Below are positions 12,001 through 18,551 of a stretch of DNA of 29,241 nucleotides, piece by piece. Positions within the stretch are counted from its first letter, which is position 1; each line of letters begins with the position of its first letter. The DNA is from Saccoglossus kowalevskii (Eukaryota > Hemichordata > Enteropneusta > Harrimaniidae). Where the stretch lies: contig NW_003124917.1 of NCBI RefSeq assembly GCF_000003605.2, positions 179,755-208,995 of the forward strand. Direction: 5' to 3'. A program made the position numbers and the translations under genes. The notes beneath the pieces were generated by a model. It was given only the letters and a program-made list of their open reading frames with translations. It did not search any database and was not told where the DNA came from.

Positions 12001-15000
12001 TATCGATAGGATCTTTGCTGGTCAGAGTAATGAAGGCTTCACTAGACAGTGCCCTGTAGACGAGCAGTGTGCCCAGGGACTGTTGTAGTGTGTGTTTCTC
12101 CTCATTTTCTGAACACACGCTGACTCGGGGTCTTCGATATGAGCTCCGTGATCAAGAAGAATCTGAAAGTATCATTGCGATCTATTTATTGTTTATTATT
12201 AACAAAACTAGCAAAACTTGCCATAATCATTAATTCAACGACCGTTGTGAAAACTAATTAAAAGATCAAAATAGGTTGTTTAGATAGACAGAACTACAAT
12301 TCGAGTTCCCTCAAAAGTTCCATTATTTTGTATTGGGGCGTGAAAATACGTCATTCATGCATATATAACTGTGGCAAAATTCGAACATGGTGACGACAAA
12401 TTACCTGAATTGCAATTTAATCGCTTAAAACACGTTCAACTCGTGTATACAAATTAATGGGCATAGTGCCGGTACTAAGTATCACATTTTGCAATAAATT
12501 ATTTCAGCTCATCTTCAATATTTTATGGAAGTAACAGCGTCACTGTGTTTTGGTTATCTGATGTGGAAATGTAGAAAGGTGACAATGCTATACTTATTTA
12601 CTATACATATATATATATATATATAACAAGTTGTATCGTTATAAACCTGACAGTAATGAAAGAAAACAAGACTTGAAGCGTCGTGGTTTCGAGCAGTGGT
12701 GATGCGACTCTCCGTTTTAAGCCCTGAGAAATATTCCTATTTGGCAGTTGAACATACAAAATAAATTGGAAAATGAAAATGTAGTTTATTGGAAATTGTA
12801 TTTCGTATTAGGGTATGCACATCCATTATGAAATGATACAGCGTCTGTCAAATATGTTTCTCCATACCGCGTCCCGTGAGTTCTTGTATAAAACGATGTG
12901 GATGACTCTCACCGCGTGCGCCGCTTATGGTGGAAATAAAATATACTTTCTTCTTTACGAAGACCTTCAAGTTCCCTGGTTTCTACGTTACTGGGCGTGA
13001 ACCGGTAACAGAGAATGGTCGATTTTTTTTAATTCTCGTTCGTGAGCCCACATGTTGTTTAATAGTTCAATAAATTACATACTTGTATCCCCATAGATTT
13101 CTTATAAAAGTGTAAACGGATACCAAGACTGTATAGATTGTTTTCTTTCCACATTCAGTGTGTGTATTTATGAATGAAAACACTTTTTGTATATTTTACG
13201 AACATTTAATACACGTTTAAAGAATATGTAGATGCCGGCAATACAACATGAAGCTGGTATATATAGTATGTGATATTATGAAAGAAGGGAAAGGTCTGTA
13301 TTTATATTTAGGATGTCGCTTCTTGAAAGATACCATAGCGAATGTCCATTCTCGGATTACAGAATGTTAATGCGGGAGGGTCGTCACCTGCGCACGCGTA
13401 GGTGACGATTCCGCCGCTTTAATGTGAATATTAATGTTACCTTGATAATGTCGTAATTATTGTGATGTGCCGCTAATACAATCGGCGTAATAACTTGGTG
13501 GAAGTCTTCATTTTCAGATCTACAGTTGATAATATCAATTCCACGTCTCTGTTGGTCAAAAAAATAACATTTAATGACGTAATCCTTAGAAGTTGATATT
13601 TTTATAATTTAGGGAATTTTCCGTTCAACTGCGAGATCTCGTGAGTTGCGTGAAATACGTGCGCTGAACGTCTGCCGCAAAAATCGAACGATTTTATTTT
13701 GAACTTGAATTTCTTTATTTTGTAACTCGAAAGGTCGATTTTTGACAAGGGAATATTGCGTTTGAATATAATATATTTTCATACATATTTTGTAATGTAA
13801 ATTTATTTCATGTCAATAATTAATTTGCGTGATTGTAATGGGCCGGAGGCCATTATACAATTAATAAATTATTATATTATTATTGCGTTTAAATACCCTT
13901 ACTTCATCGAAATTGACCATCATCAAATGTGTACAGCACATTATTAAGCATGGAAATGTCCCCAAAATACTTTCGCGTTTGTCGAATCCCACGCGATTTT
14001 TGTCGCCACTACGACGCTATGACCTTTATTTGTCCTGTATTTACATTCGATTTCCCGGAAAAATGGTGTATTGTAAGTACTTGGCTGAAACGGTGTGGCG
14101 CCAGCTATTGTTGGCACTACCGTGGACACCACTATATTGCTTGACCCACTTATTACTTCCGGGGTTGACACGCCGTGACGCCAGCTAACGTCAGTAAAAC
14201 CATGTGTACTACTTGACTCCACCTTAGGGATGACTCATGATGAAGAACTGGATGTGGGGAAATGTTTTGATATAATATCCTTTATTGTGTACAACCACTG
14301 TACCTGTTTGTATATGGATCACTTAGTACGTATGAGCGGCGATTCCAGACAAAAAAAATGGAAACAAATTACATTTCGCCCAAATTAATTGGATTTCGAA
14401 TTATGTACATATTTGTTTGGATTAGGGCCGAGTATGGCACTAGGTGGCACATTTCCTCAGCCTCAGCATATGTCACGTGTTTGTGCCGCTTTCGTTCCGC
14501 TGAGTAACGTTTGTTAGTCACAGTAAATAGATGTTTGTATTGTCCGAAGCCGGCAAATCAAAAACAGCGACGCTGTGAAGAGCGTCCTCTCACGTCAATA
14601 GCGATTCGTTGTTAGAGGCGGCGACTTATTAGGTTCCCATCGATCTAGGATCCAGTTTTATGAAGGTGATTTTCAGTCAGCAGAGGCAGCGGCACGAATT
14701 TTTGCATGAAGGGGCGAGATCTGAAATCTAAACTTTCTGAAACGCGACCGCCCGGTACCGCCGCCACTGGTCAATGGTTCTTCTGCTGCGCGTAACAACA
14801 CTTACAAGAAGAGAGCCAGTAACGCTGAACACATATTCTATGTTCACTGTAAGTACAACTGAAGCGCCAAAAAACTTTTTTCTGAAATGTAAACATATTA
14901 CTTACACGGAGAAAACGGGAACTTTCACATAAGATTTCAACGGCTTTAAAGAAATCCAGATCAACAGCTCTCAGCAGTGCGTCACCAACGTGAATCTTGT

Positions 15001-15758
15001 GTTTTAAGAGTAACTTCAATATCTCTGTAATAAAACATTCAAAGTGATCTGGTTGCTTTGCTTTCACTCATCGACGTCATAATGACGTTATATAAGCGCG
15101 TCATCGCTGGAGGGCGCGACGTATGCGCGAAGATGTATGTTCAGTATTCAGCACCTCAGCATGCCCGCATATGTTCAGCACAATCAGCGGTACGAACTGT
15201 CATCCAGGATCAGTGGCGACGGCGCAAGGGGGGGGGGGTTGGCAGAGGAGTAAGTCGCCCCCTCGAAAAATAATGTTAGAGGGGTCGCCCCTCCAAAATC
15301 AAGCTGAAACTCTTTGTGTCATCAAAATTTGCCCCTCAAAATGCAGGAAATAGTGTTTCAGAGGGTCTAGATTTCAAAATTAATAAGGGAGAGCATGCCT
15401 CGAATCCCCTAGCAAAAATCACGTCTTCGGAGCAAGGTTTGTGAGCAGATCTCGCCCCCTCATGCAAAATGTTGTGCCGCCGCCTCTGAGGATTTACAGT
15501 AACACGATGCATTCACGTGTTTCAAAAAATGAAGTTGTTTCTATGTTGTACGCCTTAATCTCACTTACCTATATGGCCATTAAGAAGGGCAATCACCATG
15601 GCACTTCTTCCATTGTTATCGACGGCCATCACGTTTATCTCATCCTTATGCTTGAGGGCGTACTCCACTGCATCCAAATCTCCCTTCTCAACGGCTGCCA
15701 AGTAAACCTGCTCCAGACTCTCCTGGCGCTCCTCTTCGTCTTGCTCCTGTTCCATACT
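2441..15758 (-). CDS. TRPC-type cation channel gene, 13 coding exons (whole-gene span)
   Basis: Spliced on the minus strand from exons 15569-15755, 14906-15024, 13441-13548, 11756-12162, 9264-9424, 8564-8766, 7634-7773, 6332-6954, 4850-5045, 3911-4087, 3444-3485, 3201-3322 and 2441-3080. Every junction has GT-AG sites and matching phase, giving 1,040 codons if exon 4 is counted two bases shorter. TRPC hallmarks appear in the family order: ankyrin repeats (about residues 14-138), the linker domain (139-273), six membrane spans (about 328-708), pore helix FWTLFG (658-663), TRP box EWKYSR (720-725), PPPFNIIPS (740-748) and the C-terminal KQDISGLRYEV. Known role of the family: non-selective calcium-permeable plasma-membrane channels gated downstream of phospholipase C. 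The start ATG lies three bases inside an exon that follows a strong acceptor, so a 5' non-coding exon, or further upstream coding sequence, is likely. I cannot assign it to a numbered vertebrate TRPC. As written, exon 4 breaks the frame, so the gene may be defective or the assembly wrong there. Confidence 0.93.
3201..3322 (-). CDS. TRPC channel exon 12: C-terminal helix
   Basis: 122 nt, acceptor TTAAATAG, donor GTATGA. It encodes EVIQQLVSRYWAEKR and then VDILRLKQDISGLR. The KQDIS-LRYE signature spans the junction to exon 13 (AG|G). In TRPCs this helix lies at the start of the C-terminal assembly and calmodulin/IP3-receptor binding region. Confidence 0.9.
3444..3485 (-). CDS. TRPC channel exon 11 (42-nt small exon)
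   Basis: Fourteen codons, KQWDKIADLERRYE, phase 0 to 0, between acceptor ATTTCAG and donor GTATGT. TRPCs have a similar charged segment (ERYEKxMKRLVKRY) at this place, which continues into exon 12 as EVIQQLVSRY. Confidence 0.85.
3724..3884. mobile_element. TTAA-flanked MITE, copy 1 (161 bp)
   Basis: Flanked by TTAA at 3720-3723 and 3885-3888. The inverted ends are AGCGGCGGAGTCGTCACC and, on the other strand, AGCGGGAGGGTCGTCACC, both continuing TGCGCAYRCG. The interior matches copy 2 (CCCATGAGCCTTTGCG is shared). It has no coding capacity. The TTAA duplication suggests piggyBac or Kolobok mobilisation; the ends are not diagnostic. Confidence 0.88.
3911..4087 (-). CDS. TRPC channel exon 10: TRP box and proline motif
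   Basis: 177 nt, phase 0 to 0, acceptor CGTCAG, donor GTAAAG. It encodes ENSDREWKYSRAQLWMSFFE and then a glycine pair and TVPPPFNIIPSVKS. The canonical EWKFAR box is EWKYSR here, a mild change. A TTAA-flanked transposon begins 23 bases after the donor. Confidence 0.94.
4232..4737. mobile_element. TTAAGGTAGAAGCC-ended MITE (about 500 bp)
   Basis: The left end is TTAAGGTAGAAGCCTATTCA; the right end on the other strand is TTAAGGTAGAAGCCGACTCA, so the ends match at 17 of 20 positions. The TTAA may be the target duplication (element 4236-4733). The interior is AT-rich; the open frame 4284-4598 has no recognisable domain. It lies in the intron between exons 9 and 10. Confidence 0.75.
4850..5045 (-). 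CDS. TRPC channel exon 9: pore helix and S6
   Basis: 196 nt, acceptor TTATTACAG, donor GTATGA. It encodes LTSTIRALFWTLFGVSALE (pore helix and filter region; family LFWSLFG) and AYALYGIAAVIILLNALIAM then MSNTY (S6; family YGxYNVxxxIVLLNMLIAMMSNSY). It joins exon 8 directly in phase (AG|T) and ends on a complete codon. Confidence 0.93.
5176..5302 (-). pseudogene. Decayed duplicate of the TRP-box exon inside intron 9-8
   Basis: On the minus strand this stretch reads DKTAIWRALWM, a stop (TAG, 5267-5269), then IVIENLFTVPPPSF. Exon 10 reads DREWKYSRAQLWM...ATVPPPFN. At DNA level GTCCCGCCRCCAT and TTCCAAGTGT are shared. It still ends at a good donor (GTATGT, 5175-5170). Part of it, 5176-5241, also looks like a 66-nt phase-2 cassette exon behind an acceptor TTTTCACAG, but that frame is not the ancestral one. 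Confidence 0.75.
6332..6954 (-). CDS. TRPC channel exon 8: extended S3-S4 loop, S4, S5
   Basis: 623 nt, acceptor ATCCACAG, donor GTTAGT. The first 118 or so residues form a polar loop with three N-glycosylation sequons (about residues 453, 496 and 519). Then come GYDPDLVAEAVFAMANI (S4; family DPTLIAEALFAIANI), the S4-S5 link with GPLQISLWKMFYDIVRF, and S5 ending AFAVGLTQLYKFY. Two cysteines follow S5 (CRHEQALSSC), a position where TRPCs commonly have a cysteine pair. The exon ends two bases into a codon. Confidence 0.92.
7634..7773 (-). CDS. TRPC channel exon 7: S2-S3
   Basis: 140 nt, acceptor AATTTCAG, donor GTAAGT. It encodes MTWREIKELWKKG (the S2-S3 link; TRPCs have IWxEIKxxWxxG), then DSWNIMDFVQLALYWISY (S3). 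An open frame continues about 120 bases past the donor, but the perfect GTAAGT and the phase match with exon 8 decide the boundary. Confidence 0.9.
7811..8563. other. Intron sequence between TRPC exons 6 and 7, nothing recognised
   Basis: No supported gene, no recognisable repeat boundary and no RNA gene seen. It is bounded by the exon 6 donor and the exon 7 acceptor of the channel. Confidence 0.5.
8564..8766 (-). CDS. TRPC channel exon 6: S1 and start of S2
   Basis: 203 nt, acceptor CTTTACAG, donor GTAAGT. It encodes YVKFLMHTASSLGFVTLIF (S1; TRPCs have KFIxHTASYxxFL), a 45-residue connection, then PSLVETFMFIWVL (S2 start; compare PTxVEWxILPWVLG). A (GCACT)10 array lies about 27-76 bases upstream of its acceptor. 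Confidence 0.92.
8796..8845. repeat. Pentanucleotide microsatellite (AGTGC)10
   Basis: Ten units, one of them GGTGC, in the intron upstream of exon 6. A related short array (AGTGT)4 lies at 9211-9230, and the 15-mer TAGATATTTCGAGTG occurs beside each (8881 and about 9187), so the two regions share an origin. Confidence 0.95.
9264..9424 (-). CDS. TRPC channel exon 5: pre-S1 segment
   Basis: 161 nt, acceptor TCAACAG, donor GTGAGT. It encodes FLIERWYRGLTDWRERSSF, then a hydrophobic run, then PFLSILYLLFPRG. TRPCs have the same layout (WYxGLPGWRRR...PFLSxxYLIAPRS) in the pre-S1 re-entrant segment. The exon ends two bases into a proline codon that is completed by exon 6. Confidence 0.9.
9425..10849. 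other. Intron sequence between TRPC exons 4 and 5, nothing recognised
   Basis: AT-rich with a few GC-richer patches (about 9630-9780). There is a C-rich run (CTTGCCCCCCCTCC) near 10760-10775. I see no open frame or RNA structure that I can support. Confidence 0.5.
10850..10964. repeat. Interspersed repeat with TTAAGGTAGA end (copy 2)
   Basis: Starts TTAAGGTAGAGATGCAG and is about 90% identical to the reverse complement of 42-155. Homology stops after GTATGAATTT. It shares the TTAAGGTA end with 4232-4737, so it is probably one arm of a related TTAA-inserting element. Confidence 0.8.
11143..11299. mobile_element. TTAA-flanked MITE, copy 2 (157 bp)
   Basis: TTAA at 11139-11142 and 11300-11303. 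The ends are AGCGGGAGAGTCGTCAGC and the complement of CGACGCCTCTCCGCT. It is the same family and orientation as the copy at 3724-3884 and lies in the intron after exon 4. A chance open frame crosses it (11055-11303), but its coding look comes only from the GC-rich repeat. Confidence 0.88.
11756..12162 (-). CDS. TRPC channel exon 4: linker domain, with an internal frame change
   Basis: Acceptor CTTTCAG; donor GTAGGC. The exon opens in frame with exon 3 (ILLDHGAHIEDP, the end of the ankyrin region). It ends in a different frame that reads through the TRPC linker (LVYRALSSEAFITLTSKDPI, then a helical stretch ending VKYRQKK) and joins exon 5 in phase. At 407 nt it is not divisible by three although both ends are phase 0. 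Aligning C-x-x-K-x-R-x-[DN]-[ST]-[LF] with known TRPCs places the break at the (GT)4 tract 12088-12095, where losing one dinucleotide would restore register. Sequencing error, allelic null and pseudogene are all possible. Confidence 0.85.
12607..12624. repeat. (AT)n microsatellite
   Basis: About nine AT units in the intron between TRPC exons 3 and 4. Confidence 0.9.
13371..13418. mobile_element. TTAA-flanked MITE, copy 3: 48-bp hairpin of ends only
   Basis: TTAA at 13367-13370 and 13419-13422. It consists of the two inverted ends of the family (GGGAGGGTCGTCACCTGCGC and its partner) with the whole interior deleted, leaving a near-perfect foldback. It starts 18 bases after the exon 3 donor. 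Confidence 0.85.
13441..13548 (-). CDS. TRPC channel exon 3: ankyrin repeats
   Basis: 108 nt, phase 0 to 0, acceptor CCAACAG, donor GTAACA. It encodes 36 residues including the TRPC-typical VITPIVLAAHHNNYDIIK, compared with the usual DITPIILAAxxxxYEIV. A TTAA-flanked transposon hairpin begins 18 bases inside the following intron. Confidence 0.9.
13837..13883. repeat. Possible non-LTR retroelement 3' tail
   Basis: TAATGGGCCGGAGGCCATTA, an interrupted palindrome, followed by an ATTATT-type tail. This combination resembles 3' ends of LINEs or SINEs with simple-repeat tails. No coding part is attached, so the call is tentative. Confidence 0.3.
14681..14769 (-). mobile_element. CAGWGGCG-ended non-autonomous transposon, short copy (89 bp)
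   Basis: The ends CAGAGGCAGCGGCAC and, on the other strand, CAGTGGCGGCGG match those of the copy at 15211-15488, in reverse orientation. The flanks are GTCAG (14676-14680) and GTCAA (14770-14774), a five-base duplication with one change. Most of the interior is deleted. Confidence 0.75.
14906..15024 (-). CDS. TRPC channel exon 2: ankyrin repeats
   Basis: 119 nt, acceptor ATTACAG, donor GTAAGT. It encodes EILKLLLKHKIHVGDALLRA followed by VDLDFFKAVEILCES, which matches the TRPC ankyrin segment that normally reads HxxVGDALLxAV...AVEILL. The phase accepts one base from exon 1 and ends on a complete codon. It lies between two oppositely oriented copies of a CAGWGGCG transposon. Confidence 0.9.
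15211..15488 (+). mobile_element. CAGWGGCG-ended non-autonomous transposon (278 bp)
   Basis: Begins CAGTGGCGACGGCGC and ends with the complement of CAGAGGCGGCGGCAC. It is flanked by perfect AGGAT duplications at 15206-15210 and 15489-15493. It contains a G10 run and repeated SGCCCCTC motifs. The CAG ends resemble hAT elements, but hATs usually duplicate 8 bases and this duplicates 5, so the superfamily is unsettled. Confidence 0.85.
15569..15758 (-). CDS. TRPC channel coding exon 1: N-terminus and first ankyrin repeat
   Basis: The exon is preceded on the minus strand by a pyrimidine-rich acceptor ending TTTTACAG and begins AGT ATG. The ATG at 15755 opens a 62-codon stretch starting MEQEQDEEERQESLEQVY. 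The acidic opening followed by YLAAVEKGDLDAVEYAL is the usual TRPC entry into ankyrin repeat 1. The donor is GTAAGT at 15568-15563, and the exon ends one base into a codon. The acceptor three bases before the ATG implies an unseen upstream exon. Confidence 0.85.
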
Positions 15759-16134
15759 CTGTAAAATTAAGAAAGAACTACGGTGTCATGTAATCCACAG
15801 TTTTTACTTTGAGCAGAGTCGAACTAATTTAGTTAAAAAAAAAAAAACAGTTTGCTGATCAATATATGTGATTATGAATTATTATTAAATAATAATTGCG
15901 CATGCGTATTAGTATTTTTCATTGTTCATAAATGCATACTATTTGAAATGATTGATTTGAAAAGATGATGTTCACATAAACAACATATTCTATAATCGTT
16001 GCGTACGTTGCATGGGACCCACCTCAATGAAGACGCGCCACGACATCTACTACACTTACTTAGGCAGTACTGATACGTCGTGAAACTAGTTTCGTAACCT
16101 TGGTTAATATGTCGCGATTTATAAATATGCCTTT

Positions 16135-16321
16135 TGTCATGTTTGTGAGTCAATAAAGACAAACACTGTTGCAACACGTGTGGCCACGTCCCAGCTTTAT
16201 TCCAGACCGCCCGTACTCCCATAATCTACAGACTCCCTAGCACAATTGTCATTCATAATATATTACATCCTACAATGAACTACTGACTCCCTAGCACAAT
16301 TGTCATTCTTAATATATTACA
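16135..16321 (-). repeat. 3' LTR of the Ty3/gypsy element (187 bp)
   Basis: Matches 18354-18546 with few substitutions, lacking its 6-bp ACTAGT insertion. On the element strand it starts TGTAATATATT, carries GGAATAAAGC (a poly(A) signal) and ends CATGACA. It contains a 37-bp direct repeat (16231-16267 and 16285-16321) with one difference. Confidence 0.95.
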
Positions 16322-16334
16322 TTCCTCCTTCTTT
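16322..16334 (-). promoter_or_regulatory. Polypurine tract
   Basis: AAAGAAGGAGGAA on the element strand, directly against the TG of the 3' LTR, as needed for plus-strand DNA priming. Confidence 0.9.
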
Positions 16335-16789
16335 AATTTGTAATTGCCCGAACTGAAAATATAATTTAAATACGTCTTATCTTAATCGAAAAATGCCTAT
16401 TAAAATTAAATCTTTTTACTACAAACCTATATAAGTTACGTTAGTCTGTTAGTATATTAGTATATCAGTATATCAGTTATTCCAATTATTTTTAGTTTGT
16501 GTTTTTTTTTTGTTTTTTTTTTTATTCTTTCACAGTCTGCTCTTATCCGACATATAGTGTATTACTAACTACATTACCCATTTTCAAATTCAATGAAAAA
16601 TCGCAATAAATATCACCATAAATATCAATTATTCAACTATAACATCAAGTATATCAAGTATATTAACTCCAGAAAAATCGAAATGAATGTTCAATATAAA
16701 CTCTAAATCACATAAAAATTCATAATCCCGTTCAATTTAATATTGCAGTCTGTCCGGCGGTTTCCTTTCTCTCGCAGGATATCTTCTTT

Positions 16790-17170
16790 CTATTTCTCGT
16801 TCTGGGATCTGATTACCATTTCCATTATTCCTACCATTACCATGTTCACCATTACCATTACAATTATTTTGTTTCCATTACCATTATGTTTACCATTACC
16901 ATTATATTGTTTACCATTACATTGTTTACCATTACCATTATTTCCGATATTTTTCTTGTATGTAATAATTTGGTCGCCATGTCGCCTCATCTTGTCCGGG
17001 GTCTTCACCTTATAAGATACAGGGCCACTCCTTTCTACAATTTGTCCGGGTATCCATTTTTTCCCTTCTCTAAAATTTCGTATCATCACGGTTTCACCAA
17101 TGTCGGATTCTTTATGCTTTCTTTGTTTATCGTGATAGCATTTCTGATTGGTTTGACGTTGTACTACATG
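16790..17170 (-). pseudogene. Retrotransposon integrase C-terminal domain remnant
   Basis: QKCYHDKQRKH, then GETVMIRNFREGKKWIPG, then GPVSYKVKTPDKMRRHGDQI: the GPY/F domain at the end of Ty3/gypsy integrases. The tail beyond it is a low-complexity Asn-Gly-Lys stretch encoded by an imperfect TTACCA repeat at about 16814-16948. No env is recognisable between here and the polypurine tract. Confidence 0.85.
16814..16948. repeat. Imperfect TTACCA minisatellite
   Basis: Many variants of ACCATTACCATTA spaced by GTTT or ATTG. In the element strand they encode repeated N-G-N-G-K. It lies within the tail of the integrase remnant. Confidence 0.85.
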
Positions 17171-17204
17171 ACCTTATATATTTGGTTTTAATAAATCTAG
17201 CCTG

Positions 17205-17649
17205 GGCTTCAATGTCTATCAATACCTGGCCACCGAACATGCATTCTTGCAAGCGATTTCATCTTTACAATTCCAAGGTGACCTTGATGGAGTTCTTCTA
17301 ACACACGATGACGAAATTTTGCTGGGATTACTACCCGAATACCCCAGAACAAAAAAAATAGTTTCCACAGTCAATTCGTATTTCCTTCTAAAATATGGTT
17401 GCAATTCTTCACTAACTGTATTTGGCCAACCGTTCTGTGTAAAATGTCGTACTTTAGACAAAATTGGATCTGATCTGGTAGACTGTTGTATTTGTTTTTC
17501 AGTAACTGGTAACAATTCAATTTGCTGAATGTTCAATATGCTTGACTCTGACAATTTTGAGTTGCAGTACATATTTAGTGGTAACCGTGATAATGCATCT
17601 GCATTTGCATTTTTCGCAGTTGGTTTGTATTCAATGGCGTCTGGAATAA
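17205..17649 (-). pseudogene. Retrotransposon pol remnant: RNase H end and integrase zinc finger
   Basis: EYKPTAKNANADALSRLPL marks the end of a Ty3/gypsy RNase H domain. About 110 residues on, after a one-base shift in a T run near 17360, comes the integrase H2C2 region (VIPAKFRHRVLEELHQGHLG, ending RWPGID). The DDE core that should follow is missing. Confidence 0.85.
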
Positions 17650-17684
17650 CGGGCGGTCTGGAATAAAGCTTGGACGTGGCCACA

Positions 17685-18312
17685 ACGAAAACAGTTTTTT
17701 TTTAGCATAGCTCTTTGTTTTGGAATACACTGCACATACTTCATGCTCTTTTGTATTGGTTTGCAACTCACTGGCTTGTTTATTTGCAGTTTCATAACTC
17801 TGAGCAAGTTCAAATGCACGATCAAAGGTTAGACCTGACACAGTTAACAATTCCTTTTGTGTAACAGAACCCCGCATTCCACACACAAACCTGTCACGCA
17901 GAGCTTCATTCAAAAAGGTTCCGAATTCCTATTTTTCAGCAAGGTGTCTGAGCTCGGCTAAAAATATAGCAACAGATTCTCCGACCAGTTGGTTGCGACC
18001 ATGGAATTTAAATCGCTCCGCAATTGTTAATGGCCTTGAGTTAAAATAAGTATTCAATATTTCCACGAGTTCACTGAACGGTTTGGTTGAGGGTTTCACT
18101 GGAGCTAACACATTTCTGAGAATATCGTACGTCTTAGGACCAATGACAGTAAGAAATATGGCGACTTGCTTACCCTCGTCAGTAACTTCATTTGCTTTGA
18201 AGTATTGGTCTAGTCTTTCTGTATACAAAACCCAATTTTCGCCTTCTGTAAACTCTTCTATTTTCCCCAGTAAAGCCATGCTGGTTTCTTCATTCAACCA
18301 TTCATATTTCAA
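17685..18312 (-). pseudogene. Retrotransposon gag remnant
   Basis: The frame opens at 18312, 22 bases after the primer site, and reads a Ty3/gypsy-type gag (LGKIEEFTEGENWVLYTERL, with ELVEILNTYF and AERFKFHGR later). A single TAG at 17929-17931 interrupts it within HLAEK-EFGTFLNEALRDRF. A run of nine T at about 17695-17703 then shifts frame just before the zinc knuckle start CFRCGH. The protein is cut there by a deletion. Gag packages the element RNA into particles. Confidence 0.85.
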
Positions 18313-18334
18313 ACACGTCTACCAGGTTTATGGT

Positions 18335-18352
18335 ATCCTGCCGACTACGCCA
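18335..18352 (-). promoter_or_regulatory. Primer binding site, tRNA-Ser type
   Basis: The plus strand reads ATCCTGCCGACTACGCCA, which equals the 3' end of animal tRNA-Ser (UCN type) including the CCA, as I recall that tRNA. It begins one base inside the 5' LTR on the element strand, where a minus-strand-synthesis primer should bind. Confidence 0.88.
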
Positions 18353-18353
18353 T

Positions 18354-18546
18354 TGTAATGTTTGTGAGTCAATAAAGACAAACACTGTTGCAACACATGT
18401 GGCCACGTCCCAGCTTTATTCCAGACCGCCCGTACTCCCAAAATCTACAGACTCCCTAGCACAATTGTCATTCATAATATATTACATCCTACAACGAACT
18501 ACTGACTCCCTAGCACAATTGTCATTCTTAATATACTAGTATTGCA
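18354..18546 (-). repeat. 5' LTR of the Ty3/gypsy element (193 bp)
   Basis: Starts TGCAAT on the element strand and ends CATTACA, one base before the primer binding site. It carries an extra ACTAGT near the outer end compared with the 3' LTR; removing it makes the two LTRs equal in length. Confidence 0.95.
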
Positions 18547-18551
18547 CCTTT

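Larger units (their letters stand above)
16135..18546 (-). mobile_element. Ty3/gypsy LTR retrotransposon, internally deleted, with complete ends
   Basis: The target duplication CCTTT lies at 16130-16134 and 18547-18551. Each LTR starts TG and ends CA on the element strand. In element order it has: LTR (18354-18546), tRNA-Ser primer site, gag to the zinc knuckle, a deletion, a piece of RNase H and the integrase zinc finger, a second deletion, the integrase C-terminal domain, polypurine tract, LTR (16135-16321). No complete protease, reverse transcriptase or integrase core remains, so it cannot be autonomous. It lies about 380 bp upstream of the first coding exon of the channel, possibly in its 5' intron or promoter. 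LTR divergence is a few percent plus a 6-bp insertion, which suggests a moderately young insertion. Confidence 0.95.

Noticed and set aside
13883-14222. Overlapping open frames on both strands
   Set aside because: No recognisable motif on either strand, and not joined in phase to the channel exons.
15123-15353. Short open frames over a G-rich segment
   Set aside because: They lie on the CAGWGGCG transposon.
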